A stretch of DNA of 60,394 nucleotides from Priapulus caudatus (taxonomy: Eukaryota; Priapulida; Priapulimorpha; Priapulimorphida; Priapulidae), in the NCBI RefSeq assembly GCF_000485595.1, contig NW_014577207.1, positions 103,203-163,596 of the forward strand, in the 5' to 3' direction. Below, piece after piece: positions 24,927-37,922 of this stretch; positions within the stretch are counted from its first letter, which is position 1, and the number at the start of each line of letters is the position of its first letter. The notes below the pieces were generated by a model. That model was not told the origin of the DNA, ran no database searches, and saw only the letters and a list, made by a program, of their open reading frames with translations. Both the position numbers and the translations under genes were made by a program.

Positions 24927-26340
24927 TAGTGCCATTGACACTTTTATTTGTAATAGAGTCACGAATAATGGCACGCTCAAGTTGGGCTCTAACAACATCT
25001 AGAAGAAAGAGAGGTGTAATTATTATATATAAGGTCCTGCCAAGATCTCTCAGACATCTCAAAATGATTCACTGGCTTTTCATTTGACAACTCTGATTTT
25101 CAAGATAATCTATGTGGTTCAAAATATGTACATCGCAATAGGCTGTAATATCCTTAAAACGTATGATATGGTATGCAAAAAAAACATTTTTAAACAGTGA
25201 GCTGTTTATGCATCATCCACATAACTCGAGCCATCTTGCGACCAAAATGCCAACTATATTATATTAAACGCTAGTTATTTCTTGTAATAACGCCAAGAAA
25301 CTTACATATCGTACAAAGCATCATCGCAAAACGCAATTTATATGCAAAAATTCATTTGTTTGCGCTACGAACTCTTGACATCATTTTAAACGAGAACGCG
25401 TTAATTAAATAGCGACCTCGTCAACCTCGCCGGCAAGCCGCCATTGAAGATGCGCGCGTTGACATGGCCGCTGATTAGTGTGCAATCTCGCCGCCCGGCG
25501 GCGCTGCCTGCAGCTCGCGGAACCTCACTTTCTGGCGGATACCAGCGTCTTTGCGCGAGAGGCGCAGGCGTGATTACATATACGGCGCGAATTCCTCCGT
25601 GCAAGAACTCGCTCTAGCGCCTCGCGTAATGGAACGTCAAATTTCCTAGTGTTTCTAAAACAAACAGCGAAATTAATTAGAGGCCTGCCAGAATTTGTTG
25701 TTTTATTGATACTGTCGCAGAATACTTCGATTCTCCTCGCTAATTACAGTCGCATCGAGGTGTTGTGTTTGCTAGCCCCACTCCCCCGGGATTGTGTCTC
25801 CTGTGCACGGCTGTGCGGCGAAGGGAAGCAAGGATCCAGGGCCAAGGAAGGAGGGTGCATGGCTTTCCCCCTAATATACCGATGGTCCGGGACTATGACA
25901 TCTCAAAATATCTCCGCTGTATAGACTTTGAGGGAGAGATGACTTTGATGTGCGTGTGCGTGCGAGTCTGCGTGCGTACATGCGTGCGTGTGTGTGGAGG
26001 GAGTGAGTAATATTTAGGAAAATCGCATCGCGAGAGGTGAGACGAGCTAAGGCATAAGCGCAACGGTATCTCGCTCTAACAAGTAGAGATACGATTCGTT
26101 TTGCAGTGAAGGGGTTTCTTTTTGAAGCTTAAATACTCGAGTATGGTAGTCCAGCTGGCTATCATATTCCCAGCTATTGGAGCAAAAACAGCTTCAATGT
26201 AAATCTCGTCCCCATACTATAGTAACCCAACGTACTCGAGCGCATTCTAAGTGATATAAAATGTGTCGCAAAACTAATTTCTATTAAAAACTACGTTAAT
26301 CCGTTTTCACTGGGCGATGTACTGCGGTATCACGGAGTGT
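24927..26340. other. Non-coding stretch with CpG-rich segment 25420-25640
   Basis: Mostly AT-rich with no exon. The segment 25420-25640 is rich in CpG and contains GCCGCCATTG-type sequence. It could be a small CpG island or a conserved non-coding block. A GTGC-rich run occurs at 25948-25992. Confidence 0.4.
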
Positions 26341-26387
26341 CTATCTATTTATCTATCTTTCTATCTATTAATCTATTAATCTCTCTC

Positions 26388-26423
<36 letters not shown>

Positions 26424-26506
26424 CTCTCTATATATATATATATAATATAATATATAATAATACTATATATATATATATATATAGTATGCGCGTGCGTGCG
26501 TGTGTG
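26341..26506. repeat. (CTAT)n-(CT)n-(TA)n compound microsatellite
   Basis: CTAT units pass into CT repeats (26381-26423), then TA repeats, an imperfect TAATATA block, and more TA to about 26484. Confidence 0.9.
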
Positions 26507-26813
26507 TGAGGAGAAGGAAGGCAAGATGGCAACGTGAACGATAGAAACGAGACCGGTTAATAACTACTGCGCTAAAACCTACGCAGATTCATCTATTATC
26601 ATGGAAGCTTGCGGGGAGCAATATGATGAACACGGGCTAACTAGAAATGTTGCGGGAAGCAGAGGGAGTGGTGCGTGAACGCGGGATCGGCAATCGGTTA
26701 TGGTTTCCGATCTGTTCTGCCAGCGAAACAATTACGGGCAGCTCGATCCCGCTGGTGCCAAAGACAAACAAGCCGTCTAATTAAAGAGCGATTGAATAGA
26801 TGCCGTCCGTGGC

Positions 26814-27330
26814 CACGAGTGTGTGATAGATAGTGTGTAATTATACACGCGTGCGTGTGTGCGTGCGTGCGCGCGCGAAAGTGTGTGTGCGCGTGTGCAT
26901 TAGTGAGGTTCAGCTAAGAACACGAGTGTGTGATAGATATATAGTGTGTAATTATACACGTGTGCGTGCGTGCGCGGGTGCGTGTGTGCGCTAGTGAGGT
27001 TCGGCTAAAAACACGAGTGTGTGATAGATAGTGTGTAATCATACTACACGTGTGCGTGCATGCGTGCGTGCGCGAAAGTGTGTGTGTGCATTAGTGAGGT
27101 TCAGCTAAGAACACGAGTGTGTGATAGACAGTGTGCAATTATACACGTGTGCGTGCGTGCGTGCGCGGGTGCGTGTGTGCGCGTGTGCATTAGTGAGGTT
27201 CGGCTAAGAACACGAGTGTGTGATAGATATATAGTGTGTAATTATACACGTGTGCGTGCGTGCGTGCGCGGGTGCGCGTGTGCGCGTGTGCATTAGTGAG
27301 GTTCGGCTAAGAACACGAGTGATAGGCCCT
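26814..27330. repeat. Minisatellite, units of about 91-107 bp
   Basis: Five full units and a partial sixth begin with CACGAGTGTGTGATAG at 26814, 26921, 27012, 27112, 27211 and 27314. Each unit contains TAATTATACAC, a variable GTGC/GTGT tract, and TAGTGAGGTTCGGCTAA or a one-base variant. The length variation sits mainly in the GT-rich part. Confidence 0.9.
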
Positions 27331-28308
27331 GCTCTCGTGATGCCATATATATATATATATATATACGCGGTTTGGCTAGCCACACGACGACATCTAGCTG
27401 CAGTAGCCGCCTGTTACAAGAATTACCGCGGAAAACTGCTAACTATTATTATGTTCATTGCTAATTTCAAAGTGCTGATTCGTTCGCTTGTCACATGACA
27501 TCGTTTCCACGATCGAAATTGGCCACTCGTGGCGTTACGCCGAGACGCCCGAAAATCATAATAGAGCACCTAATTTTTTCGAGCGCATGATGAGCGTAAA
27601 TTATGAGACAACTAGTGTCCAGGAAAGCATTGACGGCCGGCGGGATTGACCTGTTCCAGTTTCGCATTCTTTTGAAACTAATTTCGCGTGCGTGTTTCGA
27701 ACACGACCACGCACGCGTCTGTCACTCCGACACCCAACGATTTCAGCAACAAGCCGTTCGTTGGGCGTAATTGAAATGGACATAATAGTGGGGGTCAGTT
27801 AGTGCTTGCTGGCATGGTGCCTCTAATTGCAGCGTGTGTTGCACGATTGTCGTATTTGTTGCGGCGGCTGGCGGCGAAACAGAGCGCACCTGTGTCGAAC
27901 AGCTTGTGTGAATGTGAGAGCTTTTATTGGCTCACCCGGGGTGCTTAAAGTTACCATGTCACTAACGACAAGCTACCTCTTATATTATCGATAACGAGAG
28001 CTGTGCGTTCAGACATTTTGCTACCGTATATACATTAATAAAAAAAATTCCGCTTTATTGATGTGTGTCATTATCAGGAATGCTACTTATATATTGTATA
28101 TGCTTTTCTATAAACATAGGTAATGTAATGCTTATCCGTTTGTATATGTGAAGTTGAAAGTAGTGGAACTAACGACTGCAAGGAAACCTCATTTCCGCAT
28201 TTGCACCTGCGTAAGTGACTCCGCGGCCATTGCCTAATACCGAGCGTTGAACATTGTGAATCTCCTGTAGCTCGAATATCTTGCCGCTCATGGCTTCATC
28301 ATTTGTAC
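27331..28308. other. Non-coding stretch, no gene seen
   Basis: TA run at 27345-27366. The part 27480-27900 is repeat-free, with several TAATT/ATTA-type motifs and CpG. It is a possible conserved non-coding block. No splice-supported exon. Confidence 0.4.
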
Positions 28309-28310
28309 GT

Positions 28311-28362
<52 letters not shown>
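28309..28362. repeat. (CAA)n trinucleotide microsatellite
   Basis: About 18 uninterrupted CAA units. On the minus strand it reads as poly-Leu, which is a repeat artefact. Confidence 0.95.
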
Positions 28363-28490
28363 CGGTACGATTATAGTTCGCTCAACATACAGTTTCGTGG
28401 TGTGCTTACAGCAATGGGTGGCCATGCAATGCGTGATAAATGCAAACAATATAAATAAATAAATATAAATGTAAATATAAATGTAAATAT

Positions 28491-28499
28491 ATGTGTGTG

Positions 28500-28551
<52 letters not shown>

Positions 28552-28554
28552 TAC
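28491..28554. repeat. (TG)n-(CGTG)n microsatellite
   Basis: TG units followed by about ten CGTG units, preceded by AAATATAAATGT imperfect repeats at 28448-28490. Confidence 0.93.
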
Positions 28555-29073
28555 ATATGTAGTATGACGAAGTAATTTCTTGATTACGGGATGGAAAACA
28601 TGGTCCAATTACATTCCTGAGCACTACAAATATATAGGTAGAGCTGATATATAGCGTGCAAAGCACGTAATTTTAGCCCTGTGTTTACGTGTGTGTATGC
28701 GCGCGCGTGCCTACGTACGTGTATGTGTGTGTGCGTTCGTGCGCGGGTGACCGAGTGCCAGCTATGATTCAGACTGCCGAAAAGGAAGAAAGGCCCGACG
28801 GCAGTGTTGAGAACGTACCCGCAACTACATATAGCGGCCTTTGTATTTTTTTACGCTAGGTTGTCACCTAATTATGTGCCAATTGATGGGCCATCGACAG
28901 CCATTCCGAATGCGACGAATTGCTATGATATAAACGGTTTTGTTCCGATAACAATCCGTCACTGTTTGCGAGGAGCGCGGCTAATAAAAACCACAAACAT
29001 TATATCTGTACATCGACTGCGATCGACAAAGGACGTAGAATGAACCTTCGAGTACGCCCGCCGAGGTCACACG

Positions 29074-29114
<41 letters not shown>

Positions 29115-30409
29115 ACGTGCCGCCGACGTTTCAGAATTTTGTGAACTTAATGGTCCACTGAAAATTACTGCAGCGGGAGAACACCGTTTCTGATTGTCGG
29201 CGCGAGAGAAATTTCTCTAATTGTGGAAATCACAAAAAAAGACAGTTTGGTCGGTCAAAAAAGAGCTCCGCCACAATGCGGAAATAATTTTTTCTCGTCG
29301 CTGCGAGAATTTCGGGTATAATGGTTGTAGATAACAAGTGTGCTTCTCTGAGCAGACGTGCTTAATGAGACAGGCATGAGGTGTGCGAGCAGGAACGGGT
29401 AGGTAACAAGGCTGTCATTTTCATTTCACACTGTCAAAAGCTGGCGTCACGCTAGCGGGCTATGTTAACGCTATGGGGTATGGTTAGCGGGAAATGATAT
29501 CGTTATAACTCGGGTATAAAGGGCTGGTTCTGAACTCGCCAGGTAAAGCATACATCCGACAAGGATGTGCTTAAACTCCATAAGGACGTTGTCGAACGAT
29601 AGCTGAAGCGACCGCGCTATGTGCACACATAGGTGCGATGAACGCAAATGTTAATTAAGTAGATTAGGACCATTAAGATTCAGAAACCTATTCACGGGCT
29701 GTGGGACAGAGTTATTTTTTATCAATTAGGTACTCGTATATGTGTTGAGTTTAGTCGGAACTAAATTGTGCCTGACAGTAACTGTAGTCATTGGAGAATA
29801 GGTAACCATAGAAAGCACCAATGTGGATACATCGGTCTTTTTAGCGAGAAACATATACAGGTCTATATTATACCCCCATGAAATGGACGTTCTAATCAAA
29901 GAATTAACTGTCAAGTACAAACAATAAGAGTGGGCTTGTGTACATATTACAACTAAACGGACTGAGTAATGCATTTTGCACGTGTGTTCTCCTGAATAAA
30001 AACACTGCGTACGCGTTTCAAGTTGGGGCAAGGTAGCGCGGAAGAATAAAAAGATACAATTACAGCCGATATAATCAAGGCAACCTAAAAGAATTAACTG
30101 TTATTTACTCAATAATTTTTCATGGTAATGTAGATATGCCTACAACAGGGCACGCACGCACGAACGCATGTACACTGGCATGAGCATGTATCAGATATCG
30201 CAGGTTGGCACTGCTCGTGTAACTGAATCAGCATTTTAGCTAAATGAAATTCTACATCTATGGTGTCGTTGTAGTGTTTGGCCATCTTCTTTGGAGCGAC
30301 GTCGAGGCGCAACATGGTGTTGGTAGGGATGGTGCGAAGTGGCGTCGGCTGCACACAAACTCCGCGTGGAAACAGCGGGAAAGCAAAAATGGCTTCGCTG
30401 CGAAACCCA

Positions 30410-30412
<3 letters not shown>
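28555..30412. other. Non-coding stretch, no gene seen
   Basis: TA run at 29081-29110 and GTGC-type sequence at 28690-28745. A short frame at 30244-30410 is open on both strands, with no domain, and runs into the TA repeat. It is not called. Confidence 0.45.
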
Positions 30413-30502
<90 letters not shown>

Positions 30503-30537
30503 TATATATATATATATATATNNNNNNNNNNAGTAGT

Positions 30538-30590
<53 letters not shown>
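30413..30590. repeat. Long (TA)n tract containing an assembly gap
   Basis: About 110 bases of TA repeat before the gap and about 45 after it. It is a likely site of repeat collapse. Confidence 0.95.
30522..30531. other. Assembly gap (10 N)
   Basis: Ten unknown bases inside the TA tract, followed by AGTAGTAGTAC. The true size is unknown. Confidence 0.99.
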
Positions 30591-30591
<1 letters not shown>

Positions 30592-30592
30592 A

Positions 30593-31080
30593 CGCGAGAT
30601 CTCGGCAAGGACGCCGAATTCGAACTCCCCCGCTCTTACTGCTAGCTGCTTCTCAATCACCGAGACTCTTCTATGAAAACCGAGCAGTCGGTATTCAGAA
30701 GATGCGTCTCGCCGCCCGCCTCCCCCCCCCCTTCGGCGGACAGTACACGCCGAACGCGTGTCGCATCCCCGACCTTTTTCACCCGAAGCAACCTTCCGAC
30801 GCTCCTCCGCCGCTTTCAGCGACGACATTTGTCGAATTTAGTCGAAACACGGATACGCGGACACGGCAGCTTGTCGATCTCGACGCCTGTCTCGCAAAAA
30901 GCCGGTTGCTGAGGGAGTGGAGTGGACGCGGCGACGCGGTCTCGTTTGCTGCGCGCGCGAGTCTCATCAATTAACGCCCCCCCCCCGCCCGTGGTCGATA
31001 CGCCCAATATTGGCAAACGGCATGTGTGAGGTGAACGCGTGTAGAACAAACACGGGGACCCGCCGCGTACAATGGCGCGC
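30593..31080. promoter_or_regulatory. CpG-rich segment, possible CpG island
   Basis: High density of CpG over about 490 bases, with homopolymer C runs near 30722 and 30977 and an NF1-like half site TTGGCAAA near 31009. It begins where the TA tract ends. Overlapping frames of 60-110 codons exist on both strands, as expected for GC-rich DNA, and none is convincing. It may mark a promoter, but direction and target are unknown. Confidence 0.35.
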
Positions 31081-33110
31081 GCACAATAAGGTTCTCTCCT
31101 TGGGACAAAGCCACGGGGAAATTAATAGGGAGAATGTGCGGCTGATGAAGACATGGCTGTCCATTCAGTAGGGCTTCAAAAGAAGTGTCAACAAGCATGG
31201 CGGGCGCGCCACAGCTGTCTCAAAGCTTCACTCTCCGCGCGCGCGCACACTAGCAGATGATGGTTTCGGTGAAAAATTGTACCGAGTAAAATGTCAACAA
31301 ATGTCATGTGTCACATATGTCACAGAGATATCGCCGATCCGAATCCAGGGGGAGGATATATGTAAGGAGAAGTGTCAATAGAGCCATGTGTCACGCGGCA
31401 CACGTACGTACGGTGAAGCGAAGAGAACTTTGGGGTGAGCGAAGAAAAGCTTGTGCAGCCGCCGCCGCTGTCACGTAGGCCAAATAGACGAACCAACAGT
31501 GGAGACCAGAGAAAAGGTGACTGTTGATAAATCCCTAATGGGCTAATTATATAAGCGCCGGCCTAATTACCCACTAGCTTGCCGGAAAACCTCTATCCCG
31601 CGTTGAATACACTGCGCACGCACAATAAAATGCATGACGAGAAACCAGCGATTCGATATGGAATAAATAATGTGTTGTTTTTTCAATTCTATCTGATGCC
31701 TTGAGTCTTAACACGGATATTTCACTGTCACACTCGACCGATGAGCGACGCAGAAGCTAAATGTGTATGCACATTAAAAATGTGTGGGTTCGTTGGTCAG
31801 AGACACTTAACCGCGCTAATGTATGCGAATGCGACGAGGTCTGTTATCTTTACCCTAACCATCAACGTCTTCGATGTATTTGTCCTCGACTATATAACTC
31901 GGTACTGGTGCGCGCCTCTAGTCTCGTACGGCCAGACTTTGAAACACTCGATTCAATTTAGTAGTGAGTGATAATTATTTCATCTATTAGGCAGGAAATA
32001 TCGGAAGTGTCAATATTGCTTTAGGCGTGAAGCCCATACTCAGCTCGGCGGAACAAACTTCAAGCGCTAATGTCTATTTGGAAATTACTTTCGGCCAAAT
32101 TAAATATCACTGGTCCGCGTGTCAACACCTCTGAGGCCACTCAAGTGGTTCAGAGCCAGTCGCATCCTCTGATGCATTTTGTCGCGACAATCAGCAAATT
32201 AAAAGCGGGTTGGTTGCGCATTCGCTTGTGAGCGTTCCTGGCAGGTGGCACCACTATCTGCATTCCCCTAACGGTAACAAGATATGCGTAGCTAACCGGC
32301 TACGTCAAGCCAATGGCATTCATTTTGCATTTCCTACTGCAAGTATGATATGTAGATATAGTGCGGCTCTCCCAAGATTCCAGTATAGGTCTAACTATAC
32401 ATTCAAGCGTTACACGTGGACCACGTATACAACAATCCCACATGCTACCCCCGAATCTCTCTGAAATATCTTCGACTCAACCATGCAGCGAGTATTCAAT
32501 TTCTTGTAGTCGTCTATTCCTTTTTCATAAAGTTTTTGCGATTTTCGTGATTGCATTTCTCAATAGATGTTTCCTGTGAATGACTTCGGCACGAATGAAA
32601 TCGTTTTTTTATAATGAAACATGGAATTCGCTGAGAATTGTCACGTCTGTGGAAATCTGCAAACGTCTAGCGGTAACCTTTGATTTCAACGCGAATTTCG
32701 GCCAAGCGTCCAAGCCATTATAGCTGGCCAGTGTTTGCATAGTAGGTAAATGTAATGTCTGTTTGCATACGGAGAAGCCTTCAAGACATCCGTCCGCTTG
32801 TGTCCGGTGGTGTGTTTTCTCCGAGAAGAAGCGGCAATCTGAATTTACCTGCTCAAACACGCGCACGTTGCACCTGAGACTGCGCAAACAAGCTACACCG
32901 TCGATTTCTCCCATGCTGCAGCATTATGATAATTGAGAAAACCCTCGGTGTTGACCGTGCCCGACCGTTTATCATAAATCTGTGTTGTGCTGAACGTGAG
33001 AAGCTGACACAACAGGCTCGATGTACGCGCGTTGCTCTACGCGCTAATGCTCAGGCATCCATAGTAAGAAGATGATTACTTCCAACTGAAGCTAATCTTC
33101 GACTTTCTCC
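31081..33110. other. Non-coding stretch; cluster of TGTCA motifs at 31180-31520
   Basis: TGTCA occurs repeatedly at about 31184, 31291-31320, 31370, 31389 and 31469, partly inside a loose ~85-base repeat. TGTCA is the reverse complement of the TALE homeodomain core TGACA. No exon is seen on either strand. Confidence 0.4.
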
Positions 33111-33122
33111 CCCCCCCCTCTT

Positions 33123-33160
<38 letters not shown>
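33107..33160. repeat. (C)n-(CT)n-(TA)n compound microsatellite
   Basis: A short C run, then CT repeats, then TA repeats. Confidence 0.9.
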
Positions 33161-33350
33161 CTAGCAGACTTTAATACCCGTACAACCAACAAATTGTGCC
33201 TTAAAATATAAACTTCATGTAAGTGACACAGTTGAAGTTAAATATTTCATGCAACCGAAAAGAAAACAGAAACAAAGCGCAATTCTATAAGTGAGAAGGG
33301 GAAAAAGTGCTCAGTTGGTGACCACTTGGTTGAAAGGAAAATACCGCAAA

Positions 33351-33395
<45 letters not shown>

Positions 33396-33396
33396 C

Positions 33397-33436
<40 letters not shown>

Positions 33437-33672
33437 GTATCTATCCATGCATCATCCATGCCATCCATTCCATCCAATCCACTCATACCAGCCATCCATA
33501 CCTCCATCTATATCCATCCATCCATCCATCCCACATCAACGCCATGTCCATGCATTGCCATGCCATCCCATCCAACGATCTATCCCATCCATCCTAATCC
33601 CATCCGGGCTCCCATACCATGCCACCCCATGCCATCCCATCCCATCCCATCCGCATACCATCGTCTTCTATC
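33351..33672. repeat. (CTAT)n array decaying into CCAT-rich sequence
   Basis: CTAT units are nearly perfect to 33447. From there to 33672 the sequence is a degenerate mix of CCAT and CCCAT units. Open plus-strand frames of about 130 codons are produced by the repeat. Confidence 0.9.
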
Positions 33673-34158
33673 CAATGCCCAAACAATAAAAATATAATAT
33701 AAAATAAAAGACATGAAAATAATAATAAATAATACATACGTAAAAAAAATAGTAAAGTAATTTTTCCAATTTTACTTTTTCAAGATTTTGTTAATGAATG
33801 TAATAAATTTACTTTGAAAATATTGAAAATAACGGCTGAAGCTGCGGCGAAGTACATACTAAAGAGTCAAAAAAGTAAGGAGAATTTTTTGTTCGCATAT
33901 GAAGACCGCAGCGTCCTACCGACACCTCGTGGCGTGCAAAAACGCGCGATAATTCCGACGAGTTGATAATTGAAGTTTTGACTTAATACTACCCATTTTT
34001 TGTACTATTTATTTAAATTGGGTTTGTCCAGCCAGAACCCCACAGTTCCCTGCAAGGTGGTAGTCTTCATAGTTTCCAGGACGCGATGAAGTGGAAAACT
34101 CACAGGAGAAAGCGAGGTCAAACAAACACACACACAAGATTAGCCACTTTATTGTAAA
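33673..34158. other. AT-rich non-coding stretch, no gene seen
   Basis: Poly-A/T and AATAA-rich sequence at 33680-33850. No exon-like signal. Confidence 0.5.
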
Positions 34159-34197
34159 GATATATATATATATATAGTGTGCGTGCGTGCGTGTGTG

Positions 34198-34255
<58 letters not shown>

Positions 34256-34312
34256 GCTTGCGCGCGTGTGTGTGTGTGTGTTTGCGTGCGTGCGTGCGTG
34301 CGTGCGCGTGTG
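34159..34312. repeat. (TA)n then long (TG)n and (GTGC)n microsatellite
   Basis: TA run, GTGC units, a clean TG run at 34199-34249, then mixed GCGTG units. Confidence 0.95.
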
Positions 34313-35225
34313 TGCTAACCAGATTCTCGTGGGAAAATATTATTTAGTATTTGTTATGTGTAGTTGTACTATATTTGTAGTGTACTGAATTGTGTTGTGT
34401 GTGTTTGTATTGTATTGGTAGTATTTCAGTTCTGCGATCATGGTGAGTTGCTGGTCATAGGGTATAAGGTTTATATACGGTAGACACGTGCATGTAATCA
34501 CAACCAGGTCATTCCAAATAGGGTTCGACACTATTGGACTATACTTTATTTTGGCCGACGGCTATCTTTGGACAGCAACAGACTGGGACGAATGATATTT
34601 CACACCTTGTGCAAAAGTTTATAATATTTTATTTTGTGGTGATATATATATATAATTAGTTCATTGGCCAGCCGCTGAAACCAGAAAACGCGTCTATATT
34701 GCATGTTCGTGCATCTATAGTGCAATATAAAGTTGCCTAAAAAATGATTACCTTTATAACGAAATATGCGAGCAGTGCATGCACAACGACAACTGGACTA
34801 TGTGTACTGGGGCCGCGTGGGGACCCCCGAAAGAAAATATACCACACTGCGAACACAGTGTGGTAATATAAGTGGGGTATGAATATAGTGGCACTAACAG
34901 TGTGGTAAGAATATAAAACAGAAAATACCTCACTGCGAATGATGCAGCGAAATAGAGCAATCGAGTTCGCGAGGGCTCCGTCACATCCGCCCTCCTACCC
35001 GAACCTGTTAAACGACGCCGCCGCGCATTCAGGTTTTTACCTGAGCGTGTCCAGACAGCGCGCAGGTAGGGTAAGGTAGGGTATAGCGTCGACAAACATG
35101 CCAGCCATTAATGTGTTCGCAAACATTAGTGGGCCCTCCTGTGACGGCACACATCACGTTTTGTCCCACGAGCTAGCGGCGACAGCGCCGCTAACGCTGC
35201 GTACACGGGGAAGGCTCCCCGCCGC
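34313..35225. other. Non-coding stretch with small hairpin
   Basis: TACCACACTG near 34840 and its inverted copy CAGTGTGGTA about six bases later form a small hairpin. Related GTGTGGTAA words recur near 34898. A 113-codon minus frame at 34754-35095 has no recognisable domain. Confidence 0.4.
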
Positions 35226-35447
35226 AGTTGTGCGTGCGTGCGTGCGTGCGTGCGCGCGTGCGTGCGTGCGTGCGTGCGTGCGCGCGTGCGTTCGTGAATA
35301 TATGTACGCACATGGATATGTTTGCGATGTGCGCGCCGTAGCCTGTTTGCCTTCACAACAACGCAATGTACACGCACGCACGCACGCACACACGCGCACA
35401 CATACGAACGCACTTACACACACACTCACACACACACACGCGCGCGC
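35226..35447. repeat. Paired (GTGC)n and (CA)n microsatellites
   Basis: GTGC units at 35228-35292 and CA/CGCA units at 35371-35447 lie on opposite sides of about 75 unique bases. They are roughly complementary to each other. Confidence 0.88.
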
Positions 35448-36770
35448 ACATTCATTGAGGCGGAATACATTGTTATTGAAAGTCCATCAATTGTAAGACT
35501 TAGACAAATAGAGGTTGGTAAAAATGTATTCACTTTGACTGTCAGATTTTGATGTAGTGACCAGTTCTAAGCTATATAGTAGGGCCTATGATATAAATTG
35601 AACGTGATAGTAGTAAATATATATTAATCCCCTGCATGCTCACTCAAAATACGTACACATAGAGGGATTTATTATAATTAAGATAAAATGCATAACCAGT
35701 TTTTTGACATTTCTAAGCATGTTTGACAAGTGATTCAGTGGTAAAAAATGATATGCAACTTTTATTTAAATTATGTCTTAGTGATGTCGATAAAAGAGGA
35801 AATACACAATATTCGCCAGCATTTTGGACAGGGAATCTAAAATATTATAAAACGAAATGCGTATATCAACGCTGAAAATTATTCAGTCGGACATAGCATT
35901 TATTATATACCGAAATGTCCCCCACTGATATGAATTTTAATGTGTTTCTCTACGCAACATCAGAGCTTTACTGAAAATCATTTTGGCATAACCGATACTT
36001 CTTCACGTGAATGCATGAGATTCCGCATGCTGTGTCTACGCGCCATAGTCGCGCCATAGTCGCGCTGGCTTTACACACACGCGGTCGCTGTCCAATTGCA
36101 CTGTGCGGTGCCGCGTATTTTTCCCCATCCGTCGGAATACGGCGGATCGCAACCTACCTGCACACGACATACTATGATAGGTAACTGGTGACAAGAGACG
36201 GCGACGTGTGTTTAATTACGGTGATTGATATTAATTTGATATTCGGTCCCCTTCGGTTGAAACGTGTGCCGTATTGCTTTACGCCATCTCATGTACACAG
36301 TCTTGGACGTCGATCGGTGGATTAGCTGGTGTAGTTTAGTAGTCATGTGGTGGTGACACACTACCGTGGATATAGGGGATCCTCTATAACGGCTTTCTTG
36401 GTTATATGAGCATCGGATAGTCGAGATTCGTGCTTAAGATTAAAAAAAAATTAAATGAATAATTTTCGCGCGGTTGCGTACGCGCGTGTGCTTCCCGCAC
36501 ACAACGCACACACGCGCAAACAGAGCTCTATCGTCTATATCTGCACGCACAAATACATTTAACAGTATAGCATATTTGCTCTGGATTTCGCGCTCTGAAA
36601 AGATGAAAGCATTGCTGTACCGGCTCCAATGCGCGCGAGGTATCTGTGCGGTGAAATAATCTGCTGGAATGTTTTGAATAATAATTATTGTTGCATGATA
36701 TTAGCAGCTAGTGTGGTTTTAGGCCTTTCTGCCACACTGTCCAATGAAGCATCGTTCACCATCCAATGTA
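35448..36770. other. Non-coding stretch, no gene seen
   Basis: AT-rich to about 36000. A tandem CGCGCCATAGT duplication lies near 36038-36064. No exon. Confidence 0.45.
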
Positions 36771-36799
36771 TATATATATATATATACACACATACATAC

Positions 36800-36841
<42 letters not shown>

Positions 36842-36843
36842 AT
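36771..36843. repeat. (TA)n microsatellite with ACACATACATA interruption
   Basis: Two TA runs separated by a short CA/TACA block. Confidence 0.9.
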
Positions 36844-37922
36844 GTTGTTATTGATGTAGCTATATCTGTGTGGTGGGGTGATACTGGCAATTTTATCCCT
36901 GGACAGTCTATGCTCGCTCAGTTTGCACACATTTAACAAAACGCTTGAAAACATTGGCTCAGCAAACGGCAGGTGTTTGGTTTGTTCGGATTAAGCTTTT
37001 CGACGTCTATTTGCATTTTGCGTCCAGCATGTGAACGCATGCCTATGCGAAGGTTTTCTTCTGTTCATGGCTTGCTAAAGTCAAGAATGCTGCCGTCTGT
37101 TTCTTTGGGGTAAGAGGAAAACAGGGTAGGGCTGGTTCTCCGTTATGCATTGTGAGAACATGTTAATCTGGCGTCAAAATATTTTCACGGAATCCCATAA
37201 TTAAGTTGTATGTTATAAATATTACAAACACTATCGCTATGGCCATGCTGGCAAATAGGCACGGTGTAATAATTTCTTGACTTTAATGCGATGGGGATTT
37301 TTTTCGCAATAAATTCTCCGATCTATTGTAACATTGCCGCATTCAGGATGTGTTTGCCGTTAAGGAAGCCGTTGTGGTCGAATAGAATTTTCCATATTTT
37401 TGTTGAGCCCTCATATTATCCTCCTCCGTGAAAAATTAATATGCTGTGCATTTATTAACATCCTTTAAAAAGATGCGACTATTGCAAACCTGATTAAAAT
37501 TATTGTTCCTGTTAGTAGTAGCTATTTCAGTACTTCGAGTAGGCTACAATTACGCCAAACGCATAACTTAATACATTCCGAGGCTTTATAGTATACGATG
37601 CATAATTGACATTTTAAAATAAAATTTATATTCATGACATTAATTGCCGGGTAGAGTAATGACGAGGCCATTTTAAGCTAGGAAGAGGAATGATTAAGCA
37701 CACGACGTAGCGTATGCATGCATCCACTGAAAATGTGATATGACGTAGAACGCGGCAGTTTCAAGGTCGCAAGGTTATTAGTGGTGACTGATCGCCAATA
37801 AAAATTCGAACATTTATTGTTAAATTATGTACGCTACTATTTTGCGCAAAATTTCTGCAGATAACGTCTCCGTTGTGAATCGCTGAACTGGGGTGTGATC
37901 GTGGGGTGTTTTCTATTTGCAG
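36844..37922. other. Intron sequence upstream of the coiled-coil exon
   Basis: No repeat or exon seen. It ends in a strong acceptor: GTTTTCTATTTGCAG at 37908-37922. Upstream exons of the gene lie farther left or outside the window. Confidence 0.5.

Noticed and set aside
30244-30645. Frame with a hydrophobic start running into Tyr/Ile repeats
   Set aside because: Most of it is the TA tract and gap; the unique part is also open on the minus strand.
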